The notes under the pieces were generated by a model. The model was given only the letters and a program-made list of their open reading frames with translations, did no database searches and was not told where the DNA came from. Shown piece after piece: positions 11,461 through 23,290 of a DNA stretch of 64,000 nucleotides (position 1 is the stretch's first letter; the number at the start of each line of letters is the position of its first letter). Both the position numbers and the translations under genes were made by a program. The stretch comes from Caprella mutica (lineage: Eukaryota > Arthropoda > Malacostraca > Amphipoda > Caprellidae), in assembly GCA_947561585.1 (NCBI GenBank), contig CANNZV010001178.1, forward strand, positions 1 through 64,000, read 5' to 3'.

Positions 11461-12321
11461 ATGGAACATTTGTTTACAGAGTATGAAACTAATTTTAAAT
11501 TGCCCTTCTTAGATACCCTGATATGTAAAAACAATAACCAATTCCAGTCTGCAGTCTATAGAAAAAGCACTTTCTCAGGTTTAGGTTCAAAATATTTTAG
11601 TTTTTGTTCATTTCGTTTCAAAATCATTGCCTTAAAGACCTTATTTTATAGAGCTTACAATATTTGTTCAGACGATTTCATTCTTCATAAAGAGCTAGAG
11701 TTTTTAAAATCATATTTCATAAAGAATGGTGTCCCCTTGAAATTAATAGAATCAAACATTGGACAATTTTTAACCAAAAATATTCAAAATAATGCAGTCC
11801 CTTTAAATAATAATGATAATGAATCATTTGACTTTACACTGCCATATACCGGTCATCAATCAGAAAAACTGAAAACAGAATTATTTTCCACTCTAAATCA
11901 ATATTTCAATAACTGCAACTTAAATATCATTTTAATTAATACTTTTAAAATACATTCCTTTTTTCCACATAAAGATGTTCTACCAAAAGTTGTTCGTAGC
12001 TCCGTCATCTACAAATTCTGTTGTGAACGCTATTCATCGGAATACGTGGGATCCACCACGCGTTCACTAATTGTACGGAGCTCCGAGCATGCTGGACGCA
12101 GTCATATCGCAGTCAATAGATTCAGCAACCCATCAGCATCTCAAATAAGAGACCACGCAGAAACATGTGGCCCTCCCATCTCACTCAACCAGTTTACCAT
12201 CATAAACCAATGCAATAAATCAGTAGAATTACGCATCTTAGAATCATTATATATTCATAAATTAATACCAAATTTAAATTCCATGCAAACTGCCTTTCCA
12301 CTCTCAATAATCAATAGATAA
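11461..12321 (+). pseudogene. Penelope-like polyprotein, C-terminal part with GIY-YIG endonuclease
   Basis: The 286-residue frame matches the C-terminal portion of Penelope-like proteins. Residues 13-65 carry the post-RT signature (LPFLDTL, VYRKSTFSGLG, then FRAY-like FYRAYN). Residues 182-275 form a GIY-YIG endonuclease domain, with the GIY position as VIYKFCC (182-188), the YIG position as YVGSTTR (195-201), an EH at 209-210, DH at 231-232 and a Glu-rich helix ELRILESLYIHK (256-267). In complete elements the endonuclease nicks DNA to prime reverse transcription. The catalytic RT motifs, including the YADD-type box, lie upstream and are absent, so this copy cannot mobilise itself. The open frame with no stop through the GIY-YIG domain suggests the truncated insertion is fairly young. 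The ATG at 11461 is only the first Met in the remaining frame, not a true start. Confidence 0.85.
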
Positions 12322-12664
12322 AACATTTATTATCCTCTATCTTTCTCCTAATTTTTTTTATTCTGTTTATTTTTAATTTTTGTAATCCCATCTTTTATAT
12401 AAACATTATTTTTTTTCATTTTTTTTTCTTAGGCTACTTTCTAGGCTATATGACTTATATTTTTAACTTTCAGTCATCTGACTAGTATCATACACTGTTT
12501 TTAAATACCTGCTCTTCAATCTTTCATTTCTTGTTTTAATCTCATCATGTATGTACAAATTAATTTTATCTGCATTTAGTTTAGTTGTATTTTTAGGGAA
12601 AGTATTGTTGATTGTAAATTTTTAATGTATAGATCAAAAAGTAAATTATTTTATATTTCAGATC

Positions 12665-12690
12665 CTGAAGATGACTATAAATAGTCGAAA
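12665..12690 (+). ncRNA. Hammerhead-ribozyme-like core in the Penelope 3' region
   Basis: The sequence CTGAAGA (12665-12671), then a perfect 5-bp stem GACTA/TAGTC closed by a TAAA loop (12673-12686), then GAAA (12687-12690), has the order of hammerhead conserved core elements. Penelope-like elements are known to carry hammerhead ribozymes in their terminal regions. One extra base (T12672) separates the core from stem II, and I could not place a convincing stem III and cleavage site, so it may be a degenerate relic. Confidence 0.35.
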
Positions 12691-12779
12691 CGTTGAATTT
12701 TGTAAATCAATATTTTAAAATAAATTTTTATTATGATAAGGTACATCCTTTCTATTCTTTTCATAATTGATCTTTATTA

Positions 12780-12806
12780 CAGGGTGGGGCGTAAGTTTGG
12801 AAGCAA
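12780..12806 (+). repeat. maT 5' terminal inverted repeat
   Basis: 27 bp, a perfect inverted match to 14050-14076, immediately inside a TA dinucleotide. Confidence 0.95.
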
Positions 12807-12933
12807 TTTTTCAAACATTAATATAATTCTTAAAAATAAGTTCCTAAATAGGTGATAGGGTTTGAACTATAGTAGAGACACTATATTATGACGTGGCAGT
12901 GTTATTTTTTACAAAAATTTAGTCAATTCAAAA

Positions 12934-13953
12934 ATGTCAGACAAAAGAGAAGCCATTATTGCTCTACACCGTGCCGGGAAGTCAGATTCCGTCATTTCAA
13001 AGACTCTCTCAATAGCGAGATCGACTGTTTGGAAGTGTGTGAAGCGTTTTAATGAGAGAGGAGACTTGACTGATCGTCCAAGAAGTGGTAGACCACGCTC
13101 ACAACGCACCAAACAACTGATAGAATGTGCCCGAGAGAAGATCCGGAGGAACCCGAAAAGGTCAATACGATTGTTAGCCAAAACAGCTAATGTGAGTCCC
13201 AGAACAATGAGAAGAGTTGTCAAAGAAGACTTAAAGATGTCCTCTTTCACCCTCCAAAAGAGACAGACTCTGTCAGAAGCTGTAAAGAAAAAGAGATTGG
13301 AGAGAAGCAAAGCACTTCTGAGAGAATTGAAGTCTGGCACGGCTGGTGAAATTGTTTGGTCTGACGAAAAAAATTTCACAGTGGAAATGGCTCACAACCG
13401 GAGGAATGACAGAATAATTGGTAAAAGTGCAAAAGACATCCCATACAACCAAAAAACTGTCCACAGAACCATGAAACCTGCTTCAGTAATGGTCTGGGCC
13501 GCCATTTCAGAAACTTGGAGATCTCCTTTAATTTTTGTGGAACAAGGCGCCAAAATCAATGCTAAATGTTATATTGAGAATATTTTGACGCCAATGTTGG
13601 AGTCAGCTAAGGATCACTTCAGTAATGACACTCTATGGACATTTCAGCAAGACGGCGCGACTTCACATACTGCAAATGTCACTCAAAACTGGTGCCATGA
13701 CCATCTTCCACGGTTTTGGTCCAAAGAAATGTGGCCTCCCTGCTCCCCAGATGTTAATCCTATGGACTTTTCGGTATGGTCCATTCTTGAATCAAAGGCC
13801 TGTGGTAAATTCCATCGCAGAGTGGATGATTTAAAGCGTTCGCTCCAGAGATCTTGGAAGGAAATTTCACAAGAACAGTTGCATGCCGCAGTAGGAGGAG
13901 TTCGGAGGAGATTTGAGGCTGTTATTAAAAACAAGGGGGGACATTTTGAATAA
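12934..13953 (+). CDS. maT-family transposase, DD37D
   Basis: The 339-residue protein has the normal length for this superfamily. Residues 5-42 form the first helix-turn-helix (REAIIALHRAGKSDSV onward). A basic GRPRS hook follows at 52-56, and residues 60-105 form the second DNA-binding helix-turn-helix. The catalytic RNase H-fold triad is D144 (WSDEKNF), D240 (QQDGATSHTA) and D278 (SPDVNPMD). Exactly 37 residues lie between the second and third Asp, which defines the DD37D or maT group and separates it from mariner (DD34D) and Tc1 (DD34E). The enzyme would bind the 27-bp ends and cut and paste the element into TA sites. The ATG at 12934 lies 127 bp inside the 5' repeat and gives the complete first domain. 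There are no stops or frameshifts. Confidence 0.93.
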   Translation: MSDKREAIIALHRAGKSDSVISKTLSIARSTVWKCVKRFNERGDLTDRPRSGRPRSQRTKQLIECAREKIRRNPKRSIRLLAKTANVSPRTMRRVVKEDLKMSSFTLQKRQTLSEAVKKKRLERSKALLRELKSGTAGEIVWSDEKNFTVEMAHNRRNDRIIGKSAKDIPYNQKTVHRTMKPASVMVWAAISETWRSPLIFVEQGAKINAKCYIENILTPMLESAKDHFSNDTLWTFQQDGATSHTANVTQNWCHDHLPRFWSKEMWPPCSPDVNPMDFSVWSILESKACGKFHRRVDDLKRSLQRSWKEISQEQLHAAVGGVRRRFEAVIKNKGGHFE

Positions 13954-14049
13954 ATTTATGATTTTTGAATTCTTAAAACCCTTATGTAATAATACATAAC
14001 TGTAAATTATTAAATACATTTTTCGTTGGATTATAATATGCACTTTCAT

Positions 14050-14076
14050 TTGCTTCCAAACTTACGCCCCACCCTG
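14050..14076 (-). repeat. maT 3' terminal inverted repeat
   Basis: 27 bp, perfect inverted match to the 5' repeat. The following TA (14077-14078) is the target duplication. Confidence 0.95.
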
Positions 14077-17000
14077 TATAAAGAGATTTCTACCATTAAA
14101 GCTAAAGTACCAGTAAATTTTGGAAACAAAAACAGTGATCTTAGACCGCATTATTAATTGTTCTTCGTAATCGTCATTGTACTTTCAATTTTATTCAACA
14201 AATTTCGTAAATATATTTATAAGTGTTTACTGCATTATATGCACTTTCTTTCACAAATCTTTGAATAAAATAAATTAATAAAATTAAAAATATATCAATT
14301 TTGATTAAATAAATTGTGTATTTTCTAATAAAAATCAATTTAAAACGCATAGTTATATAGGTTATAAGATTATCATTAGACATTTTCTTTTAATAAATTA
14401 GTGCCATAGTGGTTATTTTAACTAAAAGCTTAAGGTTATTTCAGGTTTCAAGATTTCGAATAGAAAGATGTCTGTTCACCGTCAGAATACATTTTTCCCT
14501 GACGATGAATAGAAATCCTTCTATTCGAAATCTTTTAGCCTCAAATTCCTCCACCCAAAATATAATATGTATAATATATTGTGTTTGAATCTTTTAAATT
14601 ACGTACCTACTTTTACAGAAATTTAGCTTATATACTAAAATTAAAGTAACATTTAAATAATTTTAAATTTCTTTCTACATAGGAAAGATACATCCACCTT
14701 TCATTGTCCAATGTCCATTGCATTGTCTATTGTGTATCTTTACAATATTTAATGTCTTATCGCAGATGAAACTCATTCCTGATAATGTGAATTCTCAGTT
14801 TTGGTTTTCGAACAAAGAATCTTCCGCTCTCACGTCTACGTTTTTCAGACGAAATGTTTTCTTAATGGCCAAACCCCATTGTGCTGAGATCTAAAAAATA
14901 TAAACATTTACTATCTTTTCTTAAGATTGTAACAAATTCATTCCATATTACCAGCATGGTAACAGTGCCTGAAATATAATACATGATTACTACCTTAATA
15001 TAAGATTTGTTTCTAAAGCGAGTCCCTAAATGCATCAATGATCATTTCTTAATATATTTCTGTTTCAAGAGCTTGTTTAGTGCAATGAATTTAGAATGAG
15101 TTTATAAAAAAATATACCCAACATCTTAACGATGAATGTTTAGATACACCCAGAGAAAATGGATATATTCCTGGAATATTCCCTCAATAATTATACATCC
15201 ACATTATCTGCAATCATTAAATGATACCGATGAAATATCCTTGTTATATGTAGATTAAATATATTGAATCATCTTTCGATCTTCACGGAATATCTAAGGA
15301 ATTAAATCAAATTTACTGGATTCCCTTATAATTCCCAGAGAATATTCAAAGATTTTGTGAAATTAAGTAAATCCAAAAAAGATTTTTCAGGATTTATATT
15401 AGGGGTTAGTGAAATTTGATGATCTCTTCATGACTCCAAGGGAATATTCCAAATATTAGTTAAATTTATTTTGCAAATTTTCTCAAGATTTCAAGGGAAT
15501 ATTAGTGTTGATCTCCTTACGATTTTAACAGAATATTCCACTTTTTCTATGATATATCATGGAATTGTTAAAACTAAGAATCCTTTCACGCTCTCCAAGG
15601 AATGTATTAGGCGTGACATCCAATTTAAGAGTGGCTATCCTTCACAAGATTCATAAAGTTGTCAAAGAGGATTTGATGGATGAATGTCCGAAAATTCTTC
15701 TGAATAGTCGATCAAAAAGTTATGACTCCACTCCCCTAGACTCGTGAAAGAGGTCAAATAGCCATCAAATATTTTTTTTCGAAAGATTTCAGGTGTCATA
15801 ATTATTCTGTCAAAAGCTCTAAGCAAAAATTAACATGTCACGAATCTATTTCTATTTTTAATAAAATTAAATGAAAAATTTACTAAATTTGAAATGTGTA
15901 TTGAAGAATATACCAACCGATTGTAATATAAGGAGAGAGTGGGGCGAGTTGAATCAATTTTAACATTGATGATTGTAACTTTTTTGACTCCAGTTTTAGA
16001 CGATATGATTAATTGACTATAGTAGGTTAAAGTATGGTTCATTACCTTCCAAATAGACTAATAGTTTTTGAAATATATGTGGGACCAGCATATTTGACAT
16101 GCACTGTTGTGGGAAAAGGGACCGCCAATGTAAAACTAAAAAATATTCATTTTTTGTCCCGGGTCTAGTATTGAGTACTGAATGATTTTTAATACTAAAG
16201 AAAAAATAATAGGTTGTAAACTACAATTTTTATTTATTTATTACTATATATGGAACTTTATATGTAAACACACTCATATAACTCCCATTCCGTTCACACA
16301 CCAAAACAAACACGATATTTGTATATATTTATTATATAAAAAGTTATAACTTAGTCTTCAAAAAACTATATTCCCAGGAGTGCGCTGATTCGCTCGAACC
16401 AGTTATCAAGTTCCTAAGGTTTACATGTAATAAACAAAGATTAGATATACTATGAAAATTTAATAGATAAAGATGGTTAGTAGAGATGATAGGAGTGAAA
16501 AAATATTTATGTTGCAGTCGAAACCCTGATATTAAGAAATACTGGGAGCTAATTTAAACCAAATGATAATTTAATTTAAGTATGACAATTACACTGGTCA
16601 ATTTGGCTGCTGCTTGTATTTCAAAAAAGGTACCGGGAATAATAACTGGTGATTTATATCATAGAAAAATAAATCAATATTTATTTCCGATATATTTTGT
16701 GGAATTAAGCTAAAATTGAATTGAATGTATACAAGTAAAGCTCATGCATCAGACGATCTTTGAACTGACACACCCACTACAATGGACATAAATTATCCGC
16801 TCTACGGGCAACGCAGCTCCTACACCGTCCTCTTTAAATTATGTGGTTTAACAAATATTTTATCAGTGTACCAATTATTCAGTCAAACATAAATTATATT
16901 AAGATGTATTATTATTTACATTCAACACCTAATATATATATTTTTTATTTTCAGTAATTTTGTTTTTATTTGAAAATGTGTATAGTTATAGCTTTTACAT

Positions 17001-17967
17001 GCATATAAAATGAAATCATGTAACCATTCCCAACTAACCCGACTGTAAATAATCTCAATGAATAAATTACTGTGGTTATCAACCTTCACATTCAGAATAA
17101 ATCATGGAGAGAAGAGAAAAATAATTAAACTTTATTATACCAAAGAATATACAAATACATAAACAATCAAAATCGCACGATTCTCTCTGATCAGATTGTT
17201 ATTAGTTTTATAGAGAACTCTAAAGTTATATTTTTGAGAAAATAAAAGAAATGAATATTAAAAAAATAATTGTTTTTTTTTATCCTATACTAAGAAAATT
17301 TAGTGTAAAATGAAACTAGATTTATATGTTAATAGATATTTCAGGAATTTTATATTATTTTTATAAAATATTTTACGGCTGTTAATTTATATACTGTTAA
17401 ATTTATGTACTGTAAAAGAGGGATTTTAAAGATCATCGTTCGTTTTAATATAATATATATTACTAATGTGCGATACTAGTATTTGCTATAACCCAAACCA
17501 CTAATAGCACTATAAAGTGAATCTAACTGAAACATTTTAGAGCTCTTGAAACACAAAAGAGTATGAAAACTAAATTGATGCATTTGAGTAACTCATTTGA
17601 GACAAAATGATAAGGTAATCATTATTGAGTAACAATCATTTACAGTCTATAGACCATTTCTACTTTTCATTATTAATAAATATAGCATCTCCATAAACAA
17701 ACATTAATTATAAAAAAACATTTCCTGAATGTTGAGTAGAAGTTTTTTTCGATAGATCTTTAGGTATTCTGTATATAGAGCAACCATATATGGCCTCCAT
17801 AAGGTGGGAATTAATACATTTGACACCCATAAAGAAGTTACGAGCTATAAAAACTCGCGTTAATTTCTTCTCACTTTAATCAAGTTGCTATTGAAGATTT
17901 CTGGAGAAAAGAACACACTTTTTTCTATAAAATTGACTCTGGGGTTAAAAGCTACTAACAACGTTAA
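14077..17967. other. AT-rich spacer
   Basis: No gene seen. Two structures stand out: an 85-bp hairpin at 14450-14534, and a loosely repetitive patch at 15130-15620 where variants of GGGAATATTCCA recur at intervals of some tens of bases. The rest is ordinary AT-rich DNA. Confidence 0.5.
14450..14534. repeat. 85-bp inverted repeat (hairpin)
   Basis: The left arm 14450-14485 (begins AAGATTTCGAATAGAA) pairs with the right arm 14499-14534 (ends TTCTATTCGAAATCTT) with a few mismatches around a 13-bp loop. It may be a minimal MITE. Confidence 0.8.
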
Positions 17968-18169
17968 GCCCATTCTATTCTAGCAGATAAAACTCCGCGT
18001 TTTTAACGCATCAAGACACACTATCACCTCTGATCCATGCAAGGAGGTAGACACTGCAAATTTGCTTTCCATTCATTTAACCTTGATTAATTGAAGAGGA
18101 TTTAACCGTGATTTGCGTAAACTGGGGCGGTGAAAACGCTGCATTTTATCTGCTAGTATAGAATGGGCC
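17968..18169. mobile_element. 202-bp MITE, PIF/Harbinger-like
   Basis: The ends GCCCATTCTATTCTAGCAGA and, inverted, GGCCCATTCTATACTAGCAG continue into AAAA and a GCGTTTT-containing subterminal region. TAA trinucleotides flank both sides (17965-17967 and 18170-18172), fitting the 3-bp TWA target duplication of PIF/Harbinger elements. No coding capacity. Confidence 0.7.
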
Positions 18170-18677
18170 TAAAAGGTAATGACTTCTTCTAGTGGAACAG
18201 CAATTAATTACTTTTATTTAAAATAATCAATCAGTTAATGGATTATTTATTTCAAAATAATATGGAAGAATGAAATATTTATTTAGAGGTAAGTTTGAAC
18301 TGATCCTAATTGATTTCTTTATATTTTCTGTAATATTGAAAGCATACAATCATTGAGGAATATGTATTAATAATGTCTATGTTTATGGTCTTTATAACTC
18401 TTCAAGTGAATATATTGAAAATTAGTTGACTTGAATATTTCCCTGTCGGAATATATTTTTAACCAGTTTATGAACTCTGGTGGCAGGTATTATGTGTCGA
18501 GTGAAAAATGTGACGGAGATGTGTTAAAATGTTGTGTGAAGCATTTCCAAGGGTACACCGGCTAGAAAACAATGTTATAATATTGGAAAATTATTTTTTA
18601 ATAGGAGTCATGAATTTCCAAATTATTAATCCAAATGGAAATTTTTTATCGCAGGCACAGTGAAAGAAATCAGAATA
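18170..18677. other. Short spacer
   Basis: AT-rich, nothing recognised. It is the flank of the nested transposon stack that starts at 18680. Confidence 0.5.
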
Positions 18678-18806
18678 TACCGGGTAACCCTCAAAAAAGT
18701 GAAACCAATTTTGAATTTAGGTAAATATTGTATTTGTAAGTAGAGAGTTAAAGTAAATTTAAAAATTATATTTTTTATATGTATCCTTTCAACCACCGTC
18801 ATTATA

Positions 18807-19999
18807 CAGGGTGGCGCAAAAAAGGAAACCCATTTTCAAATTAGTTTGTTTTACAAACTATTGAAGTTAGAGTTTTTCTAAAAACGTAGCTTTGTTCGTG
18901 TTATTTTTTACATATTTCCTGAAAATTTAATAAACTTACGACAAAAATTAAACATCCGGCTGTGAATTGAAAAAATATAAATAAAAACGGCTTGCGCGAG
19001 GATGAAAAACAAAAAGACTTCAGAATAGGTATAATTTATTTCCATATGGTAGTAGTAAAATTTAAAAATTGCTATTTTTTCATTAAATTACCGTAGTGTT
19101 TATTTACTCTTAATTTCCTTCAGTTAATTTTTCTTCATCACCAATCACGATGTCTTCTCCAAAACTAGCATTTCTTTGAGAAACAATCTTGAGAAATTTA
19201 GACTGTGCGGTAAAGCAGTTCTAAGAGTTCGAGTCTTACATGCTTCTTGAAAGGATCATACTTCACATCATGTTTAACAATTTGGTGAAATGCGTCTTCA
19301 GTGATGTCTAATTCATTCCTTCTGATTGATATGTTTGTATTCTCAATAAATTGTTCATAAATAAGATTAATGTTTTCATGTGTTCGTTCTGATATCCTGC
19401 GACCTAATCGCTTTTTGTTCAAAATAAAGTGGTTTCTTCAGTTTCGAACTTAATGATATAAGTCATTAGGGTTTCCTAGTTGGTGAAAATCTTTCCTGAA
19501 AGCTATGTTCAAAATGAGGTTGAATCGGTTTAAAGCTTTCAGTGTTAAAATATATTGTGTCAAAAAAGCTATGTTCCTTTCGGAAACATCATTTGAGGGT
19601 TTCGGAAAGGAGATACAAATTACTTAACGGGGAACTGATTCTATTAAACATATCAATTTTATATTAATCATCAATTCTCAAATGATATTTAATGTTTTAA
19701 TTGTCTTTTATTTGATACAGAAACTAATAGAATTTAATGTTTTTACATCCATATGGAATGAATTATACCTAAGGTGATTTTTTTCGTATTTTTCGTTCCC
19801 ACGCAAGCCCTTTTTATTCACCTTTTTTTAATTCGCTACAGGATGTTCAACTTTTGTCGTAACTGTAATCAGATTTTCAAAATAGATGAAGAAAACGTAA
19901 AGGTATAAAGTGATGTTTATTTTCAGAAAATTTCTAGCTTCAATAGTTTGTAAAATAAAGTAGTTTGAAAATGGGTTTCCATTTTTTTGTTCCATTCTG
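18807..19999 (-). mobile_element. Decayed mariner-superfamily element with long TIRs
   Basis: A 1193-bp element flanked by TA (18805-18806 and 20000-20001). The ends (CAGGGTGGCGCAAAAAAGG on the left) are inverted repeats of roughly 210 bp each. The match runs from the terminus through ACAAACTATTGAAG and a second block containing TTACGACAAAA and GGCTTGCG. Arms differ by substitutions and small gaps, so the copy is old. A transposase remnant lies on the minus strand. Confidence 0.8.
19198..19540 (-). pseudogene. Tc1/mariner-type transposase N-terminal remnant
   Basis: The best frame (19422 to 19198, 74 codons) starts after NKKRLGRRISERTHENI and continues with a helix-turn-helix-like stretch ending YDPFKKHVRLELLELL. 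This has the pattern of the second DNA-binding helix-turn-helix of insect Tc1-like transposases (GRP-S--T-ENI ... R-IL---L---PYK-QLVQEL). Upstream, another frame carries the words SFQERFSPTRKP, matching the preceding helix-turn-helix region, so at least one frameshift is present. The catalytic DDE/D domain is gone. Only the DNA-binding half remains, between the element's own long TIRs. Confidence 0.6.
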
Positions 20000-20001
20000 T
20001 A

Positions 20002-20222
20002 CATATATTGGAAATTTATTAATTGAGTTAACCCAATGAGATTGACGTTCAGAAGGTATCGGAAGGTTTAACTATCTGTTTAAAAACACATGTCTTATTA
20101 ATAACCCGGCGGTACTGTGTTTTTGACAAGTTGTTAGCATATATACTAAACTAATGTGTACCGAATTTCAAGTGAAAATATTGAACATATAAGGTGAAAT
20201 AAATAAATAGGTATATAAGATA
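20002..20222. other. Remainder of outer transposon
   Basis: Non-coding AT-rich sequence between the mariner-like element and the small MITE, belonging to the interior of the outer TIR transposon. Confidence 0.45.
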
Positions 20223-20362
20223 TTGGCAACTAAGAAAGCTGAACTGTGATTGGGTGGAATGATACTCAATCACAGCTTGCGCATGTGTGTGTTCTACATG
20301 AAAACGTAACCTGCTGTGTGTTTAGACTTTAGAGGCTACCAAGATGTATTTCTTAGTTGCCA
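20223..20362. mobile_element. 140-bp mariner-type MITE
   Basis: The terminal inverted repeat TTGGCAACTAAGAAA (20223-20237) pairs with TTTCTTAGTTGCCA (20349-20362). The terminal word TTGGCAACTAAG resembles ends of some insect mariner elements. TA precedes the left end but the right flank is CA, so the target duplication is decayed. An internal stem CTGTGATTG/CAATCACAG lies at about 20255-20276. Confidence 0.6.
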
Positions 20363-20583
20363 CACGTCACCACATTACAATTAATTTCATAATTTATGTG
20401 CTTTACCCCGATACGCAAATATTTTTCAACTTTTTAATACAAAAATATATTTGGTATTTATGTAGGTACAAAGTCAAGAGCCGCCTATAAACAAGAAAGT
20501 TATAAAGTAATTTAAAAAGGATGTGCTTAGAAAACACAAGTCTTACTCATTAGGTTAAGATTGTATGTGTGCAATGCATAGAT

Positions 20584-20920
20584 TATTGAAATTTTAGTTA
20601 AATGTATTACACACTCGTTATATTTTTAATATTACCTTCCTGTTAGACTAGCTCAGCTATATTAAATTACCTATTGTTTAAATAACCATGTATTACTTTT
20701 ATGAGAAACGGACGTAAGGTCTAAAGTCTATAACATTTCCGGCGAGTGTTAAATAACACTGCATGTAGTTTCTTAAGGTAGTCTGTTTTTGCATTACTCA
20801 GAGAGAGATGTGATTCTCTCATCTCTCTAATATTCTTCTCTCTGTATAACATATAAACTCTTTAAATAAACTCTATGTCTTAACGTTGTTAACCCACTGT
20901 AATTTATCCTTATTCTAACA
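20584..20920 (+). repeat. Copia 5' LTR
   Basis: 337 bp ending TTCTAACA. It starts TATTGAAA where the 3' LTR has TGTTGAAA, so the terminal TG has been lost by mutation. It contains a TATAAA-like motif near its 3' third (ACATATAAACTC). Confidence 0.93.
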
Positions 20921-20938
20921 GGTTATGGGCCCAGTGAA
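20921..20938 (+). promoter_or_regulatory. Primer-binding site, initiator-Met tRNA half-molecule type
   Basis: Directly after the LTR, GGTTATGGGCCCAG is complementary to the anticodon stem-loop part of initiator tRNA-Met (CTGGGCCCATAACC), not to its 3' end. Drosophila copia uses the same internal, half-tRNA priming. It places this element close to the copia lineage proper. Confidence 0.85.
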
Positions 20939-23290
20939 CGATAAGAGTTTATAAATCAAATTATGTTTAAACAATGAGAAGTCTATTATCGTAATCAATA
21001 AAAACGATGTGCAGTGAAAAAGTGCTAAACTAAATGAAACATATACGCACGAACGGTTGTGTAAGCATATCGTGTTAACGCGCTAATGAGGTCGATTATA
21101 TTGACTGCTTGAGCGAAAATGTACTTGTTTTTTATAGTACACTGAGAGAAATAATTTTTGGTCATCAAACAACACACTGTAGTTTAACTCATTGTGGGTT
21201 AGTTATACGCTAAAGTAGTTAATTCTAGTTATGTGTTAGGTGTAGATGAACTACAGCATGTGGTTCAATTCTCTAGTCAGTATAAATGCACAAAATGTAG
21301 GTAAAATTTCATATTTCTGTGGTTAGAAATACGCATCATCTATGTCAGTTCACCTTACCTACAATACAAATCAAAATTAAACTTGCATGTGGGTAAATTA
21401 TTTTCCTTTGTCAGTATATATAACCGTCGTCTATGTAGTTAGAGTATTACTATGAAATTATTAATCACATGTATGAAAATTTAATGTAAATCAGGCGGGA
21501 AACTGGAGTGGGCGTCAGTTTCAGTGAAATATCAAAGAAGGTAGGTGTGTAATTTGGTACTAACCTTAATTTAATTTCAGCTATGTCCAGTGCTTAAATT
21601 TATAGTAATAGCTATATATATCAGAACATAAATTAGGCTAGAATAGTCTTCTGTGATCAATTCATTCTGAAAAATAGAAAATAAGCCTACCTATTTATAA
21701 TAGGAAAAGGTCCAAGGCAGAATCTCCAATACCTTGCAGCATAGCCTTTAGGCAGCTGACTATAATCTTTAGTTTGCTCTAGTCTCTACTTCTAGGGTGC
21801 TTGTATGTAATATAATCCTAATTACATTATAATATATTGGTGTAAACTTTTTGAAGTCTCTGTCAGACTGTCTGCCACAGTGTCACTCTTAATTTCTGAC
21901 TCTCTGCCCTGGCCAGATTGCAGAAACTGGTAAAGTGCTTTCCAAGAAATCCTCTATGTTTTCCTTCTCTTCTAAGAAAAATACATGTATATAAGAGAAG
22001 AAATTAATAGCTGTTTGCACAGATAATGTTAAAATACAGACTGATGTCCAATAAAAAATTATGTGGTTCATGAACTCTCCAATTTTTTCACCAGTTCTCC
22101 CAGATTGTATTTGATGGTAAACTTGGTTGTTTTTTCTTTTCTCATACATTAATATTCTTTATATATCACTATTTTGCCTTTAATATTGTGAGGGAAAATT
22201 GATAAATCAATAATGTTAGTCAGTTACCTAGTGCATGGAAGAGTAGCCAATTGAATTAATTTGTTTGCTGGCTTTTTCAAGATTTTTTTTTTAAAGTTAG
22301 AGTACCTAGTTCTGTGCACCACTTACAGACTAATAATTATCTTCTAAATTTCATAATTATCTCTGATGACTTGATTGTTCTGTTGGCAGTCTGCAGAATA
22401 TGGAATATTTTTTATCCTTTTCTGTGAAAATTATCTTTAGGTTTCTTTTACTTTTATTTCAATGAGAAGTTGAGAACAATAATCAAAATAGATTTTTTTT
22501 ATATCAGTTTCTATGGACTTTGATATATGATGATCAGTTAATGGGATTTTAAAAATCCAGTGCATTTATTACATTCAACTGTAACCTGTATGCCAAATAG
22601 ATTTTTAAATAGTGTATTTTTATTATCAAATATTTTAATTTAAACACCAGACTACTGAAACTGGTAAATTGTTCTAGAATTCTCTATTTTGCATTTTGTT
22701 TTCAACAAAATAAATTTAAATTGAAGAAAATAAGTATTTTTTGCACAGAAAATATTTAAAAATAATAATATTCAGCAGATTTGATTTGAGATAGTTACTT
22801 TCTGGCTCTTGGTAACAATTTGATTAATTGGGACTGAAATGCTCTCTGAAATCAACCTAAATTTCAGAATCTCCCACTGCTTCTATAGAATTTTAATTTT
22901 TTATAGATACCATGACTTTCATATGGCTCTTTTTCAGAGTAATATGACATGAATTTTTGGTAACAGTAGCTACAAAGTGATTGAAATTCAGTAGCTAGTA
23001 CTACTTCTTTACATCAATAGCTGCGTGATAGCTAATTGATTATTTTTCTCATTCAATTATATTAATTCTCTGCTTTCAATTCAGAGAAGTCCATTGGATA
23101 AAGGAAATATGTTCTTGCTGTTACCTAATCTAAGACTGTTTTTTAACAATTAAGTCAATTATCATTATATTCATTGTGAATTTTAGTTTTTTTTTGCTAA
23201 TCATTGCTACATAGCTTGTCAGTAATTAGCCTTAATCTCTCAATTGTACTAACTATTCTCAACAATTTCCTAATTCCATATTTTTTGCAG

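Larger units (their letters stand above)
11455..12745 (+). mobile_element. Penelope-like element, 5'-truncated
   Basis: Consists of the last part of a Penelope ORF (11461-12321) followed by a roughly 420-bp 3' region ending in an AT-rich stretch. Most of the reverse transcriptase is missing. Upstream of 11461 the frame closes at a TAA (11434-11436) and no further homology is visible, so the left boundary is a 5' truncation within about 100 bp. The intact maT transposon lies directly beyond the 3' end. Confidence 0.75.
12780..14076 (+). mobile_element. maT (DD37D) Tc1/mariner-superfamily transposon, intact
   Basis: A 1297-bp element with perfect 27-bp terminal inverted repeats (12780-12806 and 14050-14076, starting CAGGGTGGGGCGTAAG). 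It is flanked by TA on both sides (12778-12779 and 14077-14078), the superfamily's target duplication. It contains one full-length, uninterrupted transposase gene. Perfect ends and an open ORF suggest recent insertion and possible activity. Confidence 0.95.

Noticed and set aside
12909..13934. Minus-strand ORFs opposite the maT transposase
   Set aside because: They are antisense shadows of the 339-codon transposase, which has all domain motifs.
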